NCBI GenBank assembly: GCA_965178125.1 | Contig: OZ237735.1 | Location: forward strand, 1,922,001-1,986,000 | Origin: Bilabrum cf. latius | Taxonomy: Eukaryota; Bigyra: Bicosoecida; Bigyra; Bicosoecida | Direction: 5' to 3' | DNA: 64,000 bases | Shown here: piece by piece, positions 1 through 11,485 of the stretch | Numbering within the stretch: position 1 is the stretch's first letter | Layout of the letters: every line of letters begins with the position of its first letter | Notes under the pieces: generated by a model | Told to the model about the DNA's origin: nothing | Databases searched by the model: none | Seen by the model: only the letters and a program-made list of their open reading frames with translations | Program-made: the position numbers and the translations under genes

Positions 1-1490
1 AATGATGCCACCTGACCCTCCAGCTCCTCCTGACGAGACTTGCCGCCAGACTCAGACTCACGGGCTGCCGACAGCTCCTCCTGCAATGACGCCACCTGAC
101 CCTCCAGCTCCTGCTGGCGAGACCCGGCCTCACGGGCTGCCGACAGCTCCTCCTGCAATGACGCCACCTGACCCTCCAGCTCCTGCTGGCGAGACCCGGC
201 CTCACGGGCTGCCGACAGCTCCTCCTGCAATGACGCCACCTGACCCTCCAGCTCCTGCTGGCGAGACCCGGCCTCACGGGCTGCCGACAGCTCCTCCTGC
301 AATGACGCCACCTGACCCTCCAGCTCCTCCTGACGAGACTTGCCGCCAGACTCAGACTCACGGGCCGCCGACAGCTCCTCCTGCAATGACGCCACCTGAC
401 CCTCCAGCTCCTGCTGGCGAGACCCGGCCTCACGGGCTGCCGACAGCTCCTCCTGCAATGACGCCACCTGACCCTCCAGCTCCTCCTGACGAGACTTGCC
501 GCCAGACTCAGACTCACGGGCTGCCGACAGCTCCTCCTGCAATGACGCCACCTGACCCTCCAGCTCCTGCTGGCGAGACCCGGCCTCACGGGCTGCCGAC
601 AGCTCCTCCTGCAATGACGCCAACTGATCCTCCAGCTCCTCCTGACGAGACCCGGCCTCACGGGCTGCCGACAGCTCCTCCTGCAATGACGCCACCTGAC
701 CCTCCAGCTCCTCCTGACGAGACTTGCCGCCAGACTCAGACTCACGGGCCGCCGACAGCTCCTCCTGCAATGACGCCACCTGACCCTCCAGCTCCTGCTG
801 GCGAGACCCGGCCTCACGGGCTGCCGACAGCTCCTCCTGCAATGACGCCACCTGACCCTCCAGCTCTTCCTGGCGAGACCCGGCCTCACGGGCTGCCGAC
901 AGCTCCTCCTGCAATGACGCCACCTGACCCTCCAGCTCCTCCTGACGAGACCCGGCCTCACGGGCTGCCGACAGCTCCTCCTGCAATGACGCCACCTGAC
1001 CCTCCAGCTCCTCCTGACGAGACTTGCCGCCAGACTCAGACTCACGGGCCGCCGACAGCTCCTCCTGCAATGACGCCACCTGACCCTCCAGCTCCTGCTG
1101 GCGAGACCCGGCCTCACGGGCTGCCGACAGCTCCTCCTGCAATGACGCCACCTGACCCTCCAGCTCCTGCTGGCGAGACTTGCCGCCAGACTCAGACTCA
1201 CGGGCTGCCGACAGCTCCTCCTGCAATGACGCCACCTGACCCTCCAGCTCTTCCTGGCGAGACCCGGCCTCACGGGCTGCCGACAGCTCCTCCTGCAATG
1301 ACGCCACCTGACCCTCCAGCTCCTCCTGACGAGACCCGGCCTCACGGGCTGCCGACAGCTCCTCCTGCAATGACGCCACCTGACCCTCCAGCTCCTCCTG
1401 ACGAGACTTGCCGCCAGACTCAGACTCACGGGCTGCCGACAGCTCCTCCTGCAATGACGCCACCTGACCCTCTAGCTTGTGCTGCAATTC
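1..1490 (-). repeat. Coding tandem repeat array 1 (72/84-bp units)
   Basis: About 19 units plus a partial one, in two lengths: 84 bp (28 codons) and 72 bp (24 codons; a 12-bp deletion around the ccagactcagactc segment). Units differ by a few substitutions only, implying recent expansion or homogenisation. Because both unit lengths are multiples of three, several other frames are also open and give long spurious ORFs. The sensible frame is the minus-strand coiled coil of the golgin-like gene. Confidence 0.95.
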
Positions 1491-3209
1491 CAGCTTGCTC
1501 TTGGAATGATCGTCGATCTCAGCCTTCAGTTTCCGTATAGCATTGGCAGCATTATCGATATCTGATTGTAGCCGAGTAGCCTCCGCTTCAGATGCCTTGG
1601 CCCGATCTGTCGCAGCATCTCGTTCCCCTTCAAGCTCTGACAACCGGGCACTGGCAGATTTCCAATCCGCTGAGCCTGCTGACTTCACATCCGTAATCTC
1701 TCGTCTGGCATCACGCAGATTGCTCCTTAGCTCCTCTTGCTCAGTTGCACCCGCCTGAATTAATTTCTCGAGATTTTGGATGTTCTCCATGAGTTCCTGC
1801 TGACGAGACTTGCCGCCAGACTCAGACTCACGGGCCGCCGACAGCTCCTCCTGCAATGACGCCACCTGACCCTCCAGCTCCTCCTGACGAGACTTGCCGC
1901 CAGACTCAGACTCACGGGCCGCCGACAGCTCCTCCTGCAATGACGCCACCTGACCCTCCAGCTCCTCCTGACGAGACTTGCCGCCAGACTCAGACTCACG
2001 GGCCGCCGACAGCTCCTCCTGCAATGACGCCACCTGACCCTCCAGCTCCTCCTGACGAGACTTGCCGCCAGACTCAGACTCACGGGCCGCCGACAGCTCC
2101 TCCTGCAATGACGCCACCTGACCCTCCAGCTCCTGCTGGCGAGACTTGCCGCCAGACTCAGACTCACGGGCCGCCGACAGCTCCTCCTGCAATGACGCCA
2201 CCTGACCCTCCAGCTCCTCCTGACGAGACTTGCCGCCAGACTCAGACTCACGGGCCGCCGACAGCTCCTCCTGCAATGACGCCACCTGACCCTCCAGCTC
2301 CTCCTGACGAGACTTGCCGCCAGACTCAGACTCACGGGCTGCCGACAGCTCCTCCTGCAATGACGCCACCTGACCCTCCAGCTCCTCCTGACGAGACTTG
2401 CCGCCAGACTCAGACTCACGGGCCGCCGACAGCTCCTCCTGCAATGACGCCACCTGACCCTCCAGCTCCTCCTGACGAGACTTGCCGCCAGACTCAGACT
2501 CACGGGCTGCCGACAGCTCCTCCTGCAATGACGCCACCTGACCCTCCAGCTCCTGCTGGCGAGACTTGCCGCCAGACTCAGACTCACGGGCTGCCGACAG
2601 CTCCTCCTGCAATGACGCCACCTGACCCTCCAGCTCCTCCTGACGAGACTTGCCGCCAGTTGCTGTCTAGTCCTTCGCTTGTGATTGGAATGCGATCAGC
2701 TGCTCCTCGGCTCGCTCGCACTTATTCTACCATCTAGATGCTTCAGAAGCTGCCATTCGCGCAGAGTCAGCCAATGCCCGGGATTGCTCTTCGTACTCCT
2801 TCCGTTGGTTTCTCTCATCGATCATCAGGGACTTAATCTTTTCATAAGACTCTCTTGCCACCTTGAGTCGATCTCTCAGCTTTGTATTCTGCTCCTGCAA
2901 GGCGTCAAGCTCGGTGCTGTCAACGTGTCTGCGGCCAGAGCGCTCAACTTCTACAGACTTTGGGCGCTCTTCAGACGTCTACGGTTCGTCATGGGTTTGT
3001 ACTTCAATACTAGATGGCTGATCGGGCTTGACATATTCTTCTTGCGCGGATGTAGGGCTACCCTCCATTTCTTGAGTATCTCCATCAGTTAAATCTGCCA
3101 GCGCCGAATCCAAATCCCCCAACAGCTATCCCCCGCGAGTCGCTGCATCATTTAAGGCAGATGAGGCAGATTCTGTCAAGGTTTGCAATCCACCCCATAT
3201 CCCAGCCAT
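1..3209 (-). CDS. Golgin-like coiled-coil protein with tandem heptad repeats (3' end beyond window)
   Basis: Reading the minus strand with TAG as Gln gives one open frame from an ATG at 3209 down to the window edge (about 1070 codons, C-terminus missing). The first ~40 residues (MAGIWGGLQTLTESASSALN...) look like a short amphipathic, Trp/Gly-containing head such as golgins use to sense membranes. An acidic/polar stretch and a long charged coiled coil follow. Two arrays of near-identical repeats make up most of the rest: a 28-residue form (four heptads, GKSRQEELEGQVASLQEELS...) and a 24-residue form lacking four residues. They are separated by about 100 residues of non-repeated coiled coil at 1490-1795. 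In-frame TAGs fall in Gln-rich coiled-coil context. No membrane anchor is visible. The golgin assignment rests on architecture only; another coiled-coil tether or a centrosomal/cytoskeletal protein is possible. MAD1 starts divergently about 130 bp away. Confidence 0.7.
1796..2655 (-). repeat. Coding tandem repeat array 2 (84-bp units)
   Basis: About ten units of 84 bp in the same frame as array 1, almost all of the long 28-codon type, each encoding exactly four heptads. The two arrays are separated by unique coiled-coil sequence, so either an ancestral array was interrupted or it expanded twice. Confidence 0.95.
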
Positions 3210-3338
3210 GAACAGCTAGATATCTGAAAATTCTCCCTTAGCGAGCCTAGGTTCCGCTACGGGTTCAACAAGTTGCGCGGCGCCACCCAATTGGTGCACC
3301 AGACATTATTGCTCTTTATCCGAGGCAAATTCGCCGTA

Positions 3339-5837
3339 ATGGCAACTGCAGGAATTGCAACGAGGGGCAGCCTTGACTTTGAGTTGGTACGACCGCTTGT
3401 TGCTTTGCAGCCACGGTTGCGAGCGTTTCTGGCTGGGGTTCGCAAGTCAGCAGCCTCCAGCACGGCAGCTGCTGCTGACCAGTCAAGCACAGGAAATAGC
3501 GAATCAGCACTGGAATAGCAGCACGTAGCACGCAAACGTCGACGAGTGGACTCGAATGCCGAGGCTGTGGACGAAACAAGGCATGCAGCCAGGCTGTAGG
3601 CTTTGCTTGAATCTGCTAGGGCGCGGCTCGCGGTTGCCGAGAGCACTAGATCTGAGGTATCTGCGCAATGTGCACAAGACGTGGCTGAGGCAGAAGCTGC
3701 GGCGCGGGATGCATCTGCGGCACTTGCAGACGCGACCAGGCGTGAATCTGAATCACGGACTAGACTCTCCGAAGCACAAGGGCGCATTTCTGAACTCGAA
3801 GCACGTGTTCGGTAGCTATAGCAGTCTTCTGAGCGCGTTGGGCCTTCCATTGACGTTGGTGCAGGAGTCGACTGGGACGACCTGAGTACGACCAACGCAC
3901 ACAAACAGCAACTCGTACAGCTGGAGAATGTCCTGGAGCAGCAAGCATAGAGAGCCAAGGAGCGCGAGCAGGCCCTTCAATTGGAGTTGTAGACCGCTTT
4001 GCAGGAAGCGGCGCAGGCATCGTCCCTGCGAAGGCAGCTGCACGCTGCGCAAGAAGCTAGCAAGCTCGCGAGGCGGCCGGCGGTGGACAGCGAATCGCAA
4101 GGCCCGGGAGTCCCTGCCTCGGAGAGTCCAGGCTAGGCTGGCGTAGATACACTTTGGAGATAGGCTGGACAGCTCCGTCAAGAGCTTCGCGATACGAAAG
4201 CCCGGCTGCGGGAGTCAGAGCGCCGGGTGGCTGGGCTCAAGGCCAACAGAGAGAACGAGACGATGCTGGCAGAGAGGGCCGGCTAGGCGGAGGCTGCCGC
4301 AAAGCGCTCTGAAGAACGGGTGCAGGGGCTGGTTTCCGAGCTGGCTCAAGCAGGAGGCGTCTTAGCAGATGCTAAAGAAGAGGCCGACCGGTTAATGGAG
4401 GCTGTGGGCGAGCTGGCGGCCAGGGAGGGTCTGAATCTCTCCTTACGCTCATCTCCGCGGAAGTCGGCTCTGTCTTTTCCCGACGATGCGCACTCTTCTT
4501 CCTCATCGGTGGCATCATCTTCATCAGATGCCTCGTCTTCCTTGTCCAGCAGACTCCCTATGCAGCACTTGGCCTCCCTGATCGACGCAGCCAAGGACGC
4601 CCGTGCTGCGCTGACCAGCATGTCAGCCTTACGAGCCGATGCCCAGCTTGCGTTGGCGCAGGTGAAGGAAGGGTGCGCTGGAGTAGAAGAGCAGCTGCGG
4701 CTTGCACAGTCGGCCCGAGACTCTGCCCAAGCGCAGCAAGCCGCAACGGAGTCGTCTCTATCCGAGTGCAAGAGGCAGCTAGAGCTGCAGAACAGGAAGA
4801 TTGACAGACAGCAGCGAGAAATCAATGGGCTGTAGGATCTCTTGAAGTCGTACGACGACGAGGATGACGCAGCTGCTAAGCAAGTGCAAGCTTTATCCTA
4901 GTCAGCCAGCATGTCTGACAGTCCATCTGCTGGTGGCATGCAGCACATCCAGTCGCCTGGGCAGCTGCCCGTGTTCTTGAGTCCAAGGTCAAAATCAACA
5001 GCTGCCCGAGTCTCTATGCTACAGGACCAGCTGGAGGAGTCGAAACGCGAGTGCGAACGCTTGCAGGGGCAGCTGAGAGACGCGTTGCCGGCCGACCAAG
5101 CAGCTGTCATTCGCGCCGAGCTCGAGGCAGCCCGGCGCGCCCGGAAGGTTGCCGAGGCAGAAGCAGCCCAGTTGCGCGGTGCTTCCAAGCCCAGCACGAG
5201 CGTTGCTTCGCGGCGAGCAGATGTGGACCGGGAGCCTGCGTCTGGCCTCGTGCCGATGCCCAACACCAGGATCGTTCACATGAGGCAGAACCCGCTGAAG
5301 CAAGCGATTCGACAACGGATGAAAGACGACAAGGAGGCGCGTCAGGCCGCAGCAACTGCAAGCTCTTCCTCTGCCGCCGCTAGTGCGGGGGAAACTGGCG
5401 AGGCTGCTGCCGCATCGGAGCTGGATGGCTCAATTCTGTAGACGGTGCAAGGCGCCCAAGCCGTTTCGACTATGGCTGAGGCGCAGAAGCTGAGGGAGCG
5501 GCTCGTCTCTCAATTCCAGCAGCGCATGCAGAAATTCAGGGAGATCATGTACAGGGTGCTTGGCTGGAAGGTATGGATGGAGGAGTCAGGCACGGTGGGT
5601 GCATTCCAATCGGTCTACGCAGCAGATGCGAACGACGTCGTGAGGTTCGGGATCAAGACAGCGTCCGAGCAGGAAGGCGGGGCAGCGGCGGGGCTTGTGG
5701 TTGAGCTGCTGAACACAAAGTACGTCAGGGAGCTGGACGATGATCTGCTGCAGCTCGTGCACAGGTATGGTAGCTTGCCCGCGTTCATGGCCAACTTGCT
5801 GGGAACGCAGTTCTCGCAGTCCACCACCGGCATGTGA
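3339..5837 (+). CDS. MAD1: Spindle assembly checkpoint protein MAD1
   Basis: Intronless frame of 833 codons (832 aa; human MAD1 718 aa) containing twelve in-frame TAGs, ended by TGA. The chosen ATG has G at -3 and +4; no earlier in-frame ATG was seen. An Arg/Lys-rich patch (ARKRRRVD) lies near residue 65, followed by long coiled coil broken by a Ser-rich acidic stretch. Around residue 645 is the HMRQNPLKQA segment that precedes the C-terminal part of MAD1 proteins. Residues about 715-832 match the MAD1 C-terminal RWD-like kinetochore domain (FQQRMQKFREIMYRVLGWKV, and near the end SLPAFMANLLGTQFS). In the family, MAD1 recruits MAD2 to unattached kinetochores and templates its conversion. I did not identify the MAD2-interaction motif with certainty. 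It is divergent from the golgin-like gene and convergent with the dioxygenase-reductase gene. Confidence 0.85.
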
Positions 5838-6005
5838 GCGGCGACCGCTGACTGGACACGGTCCATATTGACGTTGATATTCACATGATTCCTTCGTTTT
5901 AACTTAACCGCACACCGCACTCGAACGGGTTTGCTGCTACTCGCGCCCAAGGTCTGTGCCTCGGCTGTGGGCTCACCCATCGTACCACACGTCTCTGCGA
6001 GCAGC

Positions 6006-8093
6006 TTACTCGTAGATGGGAAAGAAGCAGCCGAAGGCCAGCTCGCAGAAAACACCTGGGTCGTTGTACCGCTTGCCCAAGTCCAGCTTCTCGATCGCCG
6101 CGAGGTCCTCCTCGTCCAGCTCGAAGGACTGAGAGGCCAGGTTCTCGTACAGACGGTGCGCCTTGCTGGTCTTTGGCACAAGAGTGGTCCCTCGCTGTAC
6201 TCCCCAGCGCAGACACACTTGGGCAGGCGATACGCCGTGCTTTTCGGCGATACCACCGATCACCGGCGACACCAGAACTGAGTCTGTGGCTGTGGCCATA
6301 CCCAGCTCGACGTACGAGCCAGAGCCCAGCGGCGAGAACCCAGTCACCACAATGTCATGCTCCCTGCAGAAACGCAGCAGCTTGTTCTGCTGCAGCTGAG
6401 GGTGCAGCTCCACCTGAAGCACCTGCGGCTTGATACGCGCGTAGGACAGGACTTCCCTGACGCCCTGCGTGTTAAAGTTCGACAACCCGATGTTGCGCGC
6501 CTTGCCCGCATCCACGAGTGCCTCCATGGCCTGCCAGGTCTCCCGCATGGACACCGCATCGGGCTCCATCTTGGGACTCTCCGCCTTCTCGTCGTAGATC
6601 CACCCCGGCGGGTACCTCTCCTCCATGGGCACGAACTTGAGCGCAATGGGGAAGTGGATGAGGAAAAGGTCAACGTACTCCAGGCCCAAGTCCCTCAGGG
6701 TGCGCTCCATGGCGGGTGCCACGTGCTCCGTCTTGTGGTACGTGTTCCAGAGCTTTGACACGATGAACAGCTCCTTCCTGTCCTGGATGTACCCCCTCCT
6801 CAGCGCCAGAGCGATGCCCTCGCCCACCTCCTTCTCGTTGCCATAGTCCTGGGCGCAGTCCAGCTGCCTCCAGCCGGCGCGGATGGCATTTGCGACCTGC
6901 GAGGGGCACACCTCGTTCGGCACCTTCCACATACCGAGACCCAGAGTCGGCATCTTGTCTCCAGTCCGAGGGAGCGTGCGGGTCGGCAGGGCAGCAGCCG
7001 CCTCGAGTGCCTTGGCCTTTGTGGGCAGGATGCCCCTCCCGATGGCTGCAGAGACCTTGCGCTCGCCCTCGAACGGATTGCGAGCGTGCATGGTCACGTG
7101 GTTGTTCACGAAGATCACGTCGCCTTGCTACCACTTGACGGACACCGCCGAGGCCATCGCGAACTCGGAGATGGCCTTGAGGGCCTCTGGATCAACCGCC
7201 TCCCCGTTACCGAGGATGACGGCCTTGGTTGGATCCGGGTTCCTGGAATCGATCCAGCCGTTGAAGGCGGCTACCACGCTGTTAAAGAACACTTCTTCCC
7301 CCCCGTCGTAGCCCGGCCCGCCCGGAGCCTTTCGGATGGCGGGCAGGGCCTTGGTGGTGGTGCGGACTGCAGCGTCCTCGCCCTCTCCCAGCCACTCGAA
7401 CTCAGTGCCGGCTGCAGCCATGGCCTCCTCGGCTGCCTTACGGGTACCGCAATTATATGTATTTTTCCAAGAGCGGCCGATCGCGCTCTTGGGGTCGTCT
7501 TCGGCGGGCATGACCCGGACATATCGCACACCATGCTCAAGCATGCTGGCGTGCAGCTCCGGGTGCTTCTCCTTTACGTATGCGGCGATCGCACGGGAAT
7601 CGAAAAGAGGCGTTTCGCCCCCCTCCTTCGCTGGCACCTTGCAAAAGAAAGCGATGCAATCCGGAGGGTTGTCAGTCTGGCTCAGCTCGTGGTGTGGTGG
7701 GATGGGTTCGGAGCTCGGAGATTCATTGGCAGTCAACACCACACCCTCCACCAAGGGACGGCGCACCGCGGCCCCACCGATGTACGGCATAAGCGCCATC
7801 TAGAATGACTCGAACACGGACGCAAACTCCTCGACCGACTTCAAGCCGAAGCCGCGGAAAAGGATCGCTCCGTGCTCATGCGCAAGCTTCAGCATAGTGT
7901 CTCGCTGTTCGGCCACGTACGACGCTAGACCGACTGGGCTCGCTGTGCTACTACCATCATTAGGCTGCAGTGCGATCGGAAGGACATTGCCGTTGGAGTT
8001 CTTCTTCTATTCGGCGATCGCTGTTGCGATCACCTCCGGAGAGAACACTCCCGAAAGCTTGCTTCCTGAGCCAGATCCTGCTACTGCGGCCAT
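6006..8093 (-). CDS. Fusion protein: TauD/TfdA-type Fe(II)/2-oxoglutarate dioxygenase + aldo-keto reductase
   Basis: One 695-aa frame, no introns, TAA stop, three in-frame TAGs. Residues about 60-340 form a TauD/TfdA-like dioxygenase: His-x-Glu of the metal triad in PPHHELSQ (about 136-138) and a distal His in NNHVTMHAR (about 336). The HxE variant is known from clavaminate-synthase-like members. Residues about 375-690 form an aldo-keto reductase: MPTLGLGMWKVPNE start and the catalytic tetrad Asp (LDCA, ~412), Tyr (DYGNE, ~417), Lys (VSKLW, ~447) and His (LIHFP, ~480). The domains are joined through WQQGDVIF, where the first Gln is a TAG, so under the standard code they would be two separate ORFs. 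A small acid or hydroxylated metabolite may be oxidised and then reduced, but the substrate is unknown. No targeting signal is obvious. Confidence 0.85.
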
Positions 8094-8241
8094 GACTAGA
8101 TCAATAAATACAAGTTTTATTACAAGCAGGTGCCAATAATATACTCTTGTGTGTACTCAGTGACAAGATATGAGGGGAGAAGACCACATCGTGTACAAGA
8201 TCCAAAGGCACTCGTCACGATTTCACCTGTTGCCCTGGTTT

Positions 8242-11200
8242 TCACCTTTCCTTGCCCTGCTTCGCCTTGGCAAGAACAGTTCGTCCAGAGGGCAACGGGG
8301 AGTCTGCAAGCCCGGACCCCGACTGAGCAGATCCTATGCCCGCGGCCGAAGCGCGTCGCTGGTCTGGTGGTGCCAGCGGAGTTCCACTCTAGCTTGCGCC
8401 ACTTGCCGCTGCTACACCAGGCACAGTTGGAGCGAGCGACGGCAAGCTGTTGCGCCTTCTCTGCGGTGTTGCATGCAGGAGCGCGGTTGAGGACTGGCTT
8501 GCTGCCGCCAGGCTGCCTGAACCCACTGCCCCTAGCGCGCTGCCACTCCCACTCCTACCAGCCCCACCAGAGCTACCGCCGGTTGGGCCTGGCCTTTCTA
8601 ATGATGGACCAGCTAGTCTACCTCTACCGTTCTCTTCGATTCTTCTTTTGGGCTGCCCGCCAGCTGCCGCGCCTGCACCGGTCTCCTACTTGGTTTCTTC
8701 GTCCTCACCTGACGCACCTCTAGACACAGAGTTTCCAGTGGAAGACGATGCACCGAGCAAGGGACGACGCACGGCCTCTTCGCCACTGCCCGATCTGCCT
8801 CGTGCAAACGGCACTCGCGCACTGGATGCATTCGCGCCGCTGCTACCTGCTGCCAGCTCTGCTCGGTCTCCGGCACCTGCAACTTGGGGATTACCTGGCT
8901 CGCTGCCAGCATCCATGGCCTTGGCAGGCGACTCGATGACCCTCCCCACCGCCCTTGCAAAGCCGGACATCTGCGGCATCCCCTTGCTCTCTCTTGCCGC
9001 CTCCTCCCGGTCCATGCTGCCCATTGCCTCGCCCTTGCTCTGTGGCCCCGGCTGCCGCGCGCCACCAGCCCCAGGTGTGACGGCACCTTGCCCTGCCCCC
9101 GCATGGAGACCGCCTCCCGGGGTGCTCAACAGGCTAGCCAAGGATGCATGGTGACCCGCCGCGTTCGCCTGCCAGAATTGCTTCGGGTGCTGCCCGCCAG
9201 CCGCTGTGCTGCTCGAGCCAGCGCCCACCCTCGACGTCGCCTGCTTGATGATGGACGAGGCCTTTCTCTCCTTCTCTAGCTGCGCGAATTCTTCGACCGC
9301 ATCAGTGATCTTTGCCATTACTTCACTGAGCTCGTTGAGCCTGTTCTCCATTCTCTCGTCGTCGTCCTCGTCGTCCTGGAAGAGCTGCTCCTCCTCTTCG
9401 TGCTCGTGCTCTAGCTCAGATTTTGCATCGGCGATGGCGGCCGTGATGGCACCCACGAACAGGTTTAGAACGAAGAACGTTGAAATGATGACGACCGCAA
9501 CGAAGAAGAGGGATGCGACCCAACCGTGCGCCTGTGGGTGGAAACGAGCGCAAGAGGTGAGCAAATCATGCAGCCAGCAGCCAATTCCGCGATCCACGCC
9601 TAGACATTGTCTAGGAGGCTCGCTGGACCGGACACTCACCGTTGGAGCTGTGCACTCGTTCGGAAAGGCATCGTAACCGAAGTTGTCGCAGCCAAACATG
9701 GCCGTGTACCTGCGGGGCACGCATTGGGTGGTGGCATGGTTGCAGATAGGGAAAAGTCGACGGGTGTTCACAATGGAGTTGCGGCAAAGACGGGCCTTCG
9801 ATGAATCAACGCGCAGGCCACAGCCAAGCAAGCAGCACGGCTGCCTGCGGCAGAACTAGCGATATCCAGTGACAGTGCGACGGTCCCGCCACGAGGAGTA
9901 CTCGTGGGCGCTGGCCAAGACTTGGCGCGAGGCAGAGGGGCGATGAGCACTCACGCAACCTGCGAGGGGGAAAGGGGGTTGATGGTGAACTGGCAGATCA
10001 TGAACGAGATGAGATGATCCAGCAAGCAGCTATCCAATCAATGCTGGTGCGATTGCAAGCACCGTGACAAGTCCCTGCCATGTACCTCAATTTGGTACAA
10101 GAGGCGAGCGGCCCTCGACGAGCAAGCCTGGAGAAACCAGGATTGGCAAACAAGCATCCTGGATCACGCGGCTCACATCAGTCCAGTCGTCGCCCACACT
10201 GACCCTAAACAGGGTAAGCATGGCCATGTGCAGAGATCCCATGAATTTAGGGTCATTTTTGCCAAACAGAGTTACGCCAAGCACCTGCGGTGTTGTTGGG
10301 TGGGGGGTGCGAGGATAGCTGGGGGATATTACGATGGACTGCGCAGCAAGGCGCGTGCGATACAGCTGCGGCAATTGCACAGAGTATACCACCAAGACGC
10401 TATAACTTCAGACCAGCTGCGTGCCCCCAGCAACATCTGCATGGTGCAATCGCCCATGAATCGACGGTCGCCGCGCTGCATTGAAAGCCTGTCCTCACAG
10501 CGAATAGGTAGAAGCAGAGCAGCAGAAGCAGGCCAATGTACCCGATGGAGCCAAACGCGCTCGCAAGGCCTTGCACCAGAATCCTTAGCTGTGGAAGAGC
10601 TCGGACGAGTTTCAGCACTCGGCCCAGCCTGATGAGACGCAGTGCCACAATTGCCTGGCCACCGAAGGGCAGTAGAGAGAGCGCCAGAATCAGGAAGTCG
10701 AAGATGTTCCACCTGCAAATTGTAGGACCAACCGAGCTACCGGTACAAAAGATGGCATTAACTTTGCGCGAATTTGATCGTTTAGTTTAAAATGTCTGCA
10801 TCCATCGTCCTCACCTATCGAAGAAATAGCGCCACGGGTACACACCCTCGGCGACCACCTTGATCAGAAACTCCAATATGAAAACGCCAATAATGCTCCA
10901 GTCCAGGTAGTCAAGGGCAGTCACAACTCTTGGATCATTAATATCATAAGTCTGTACACCAACTAGGATGCCTGCAAGCAGGATGAATCCAATGATAGTT
11001 CCTGTAAACCACTACGAATCCCGGACGCCACGCATCCAGTACACTAAAGTATTGTGAGTTTCGCTACCACAGCAGCCAAGAAAGTCCGGTGCCTGCGGGA
11101 AATGCGTTCGATCGCAGCTAATACTCAATTAAAATCGCGTGAGATGTGTATTGGGGTGAAACGCAACGATGTGCTCACGGCCCCCCTTCCACTCTACCGT

Positions 11201-11253
11201 CGCTTCCGAATTTCCCTGTACTTGATCATGCGTTTGTCCTCTTCTCTCTACAT
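8242..11253 (-). CDS. Single-domain voltage-gated cation channel (Na+/Ca2+ type), seven exons
   Basis: Exons (minus): 11253-11179, 11092-10815, 10712-10499, 10284-10177, 9959-9955, 9709-9640, 9531-8242; 679 aa, TGA stop. All splice phases agree. One six-helix domain: S1 around FTGTIIGFILLAGILVGVQT, S2 IIGVFILEFLIKVVAEG, S3 NIFDFLILALSLL and an S4 with regularly spaced Arg (VALRLIRLGRVLKLVRALPQ). The pore helix and filter read TLFRVSVGDDWTDVAYTAM, and S6 is VAVVIISTFFVLNLFVGAI. A long Glu-rich then Gly/Ser/Ala-rich cytoplasmic tail follows. The acidic filter (GDDW) in the T-x-E/D-x-W position suggests Na+/Ca2+ rather than K+ selectivity. One-domain channels of this kind (NaChBac-like in bacteria, EukCat-like in protists) assemble as tetramers. 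Codon 2 is TAG. All introns start GTGAG. Confidence 0.88.
9955..9959 (-). other. Five-nucleotide microexon of the cation channel gene
   Basis: Minus-strand GTTGC lies between a CTCGCAG acceptor and a GTGAGTGC donor. Exon 4 ends ...GACTGGACTGAT in phase 0 and exon 6 begins G TAC ACG. Only with these five bases does the frame read D-V-A-Y (GAT GTT GCG TAC), restoring the conserved DWTDVAYTAMFGC pore sequence. Direct joining of exons 4 and 6 shifts the frame. Confidence 0.8.
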
Positions 11254-11451
11254 ATGTGCCGCGGCTGCCGCACGGCTGCGCGTGCGGTAAGATGGAAAAA
11301 CATCGCGACCTTCCGGTGGAGATCATTCTAGCATCCTTTAGAGCAGTTGCGCTATACTCACGCTACGATCGGCATGATAAAACCAATACAATGGGAATAT
11401 ACTAATGAAACTTGGACTTTGTGCGAAAGAGGTTTCAGTATGCTCGCAAAA

Positions 11452-11485
11452 TGGTCGGCGCCGCGCCCAGTGAATGGCGACGGGA
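11452..11485 (+). repeat. Left terminal inverted repeat (34 bp)
   Basis: Identical over all 34 positions to the reverse complement of 14169-14202. Similarity stops abruptly on both sides of the block. Confidence 0.9.

Noticed and set aside
2-1540. Long plus-strand Pro/Thr-rich open frame across the repeats
   Set aside because: It is an artefact of repeat units that are multiples of three without stops. The minus-strand frame gives a canonical heptad coiled coil and joins unique coiled-coil sequence and a proper start.
1-2655. CRISPR-like array
   Set aside because: Repeats are contiguous 72/84-bp coding units with no unique spacers, inside a eukaryotic gene.
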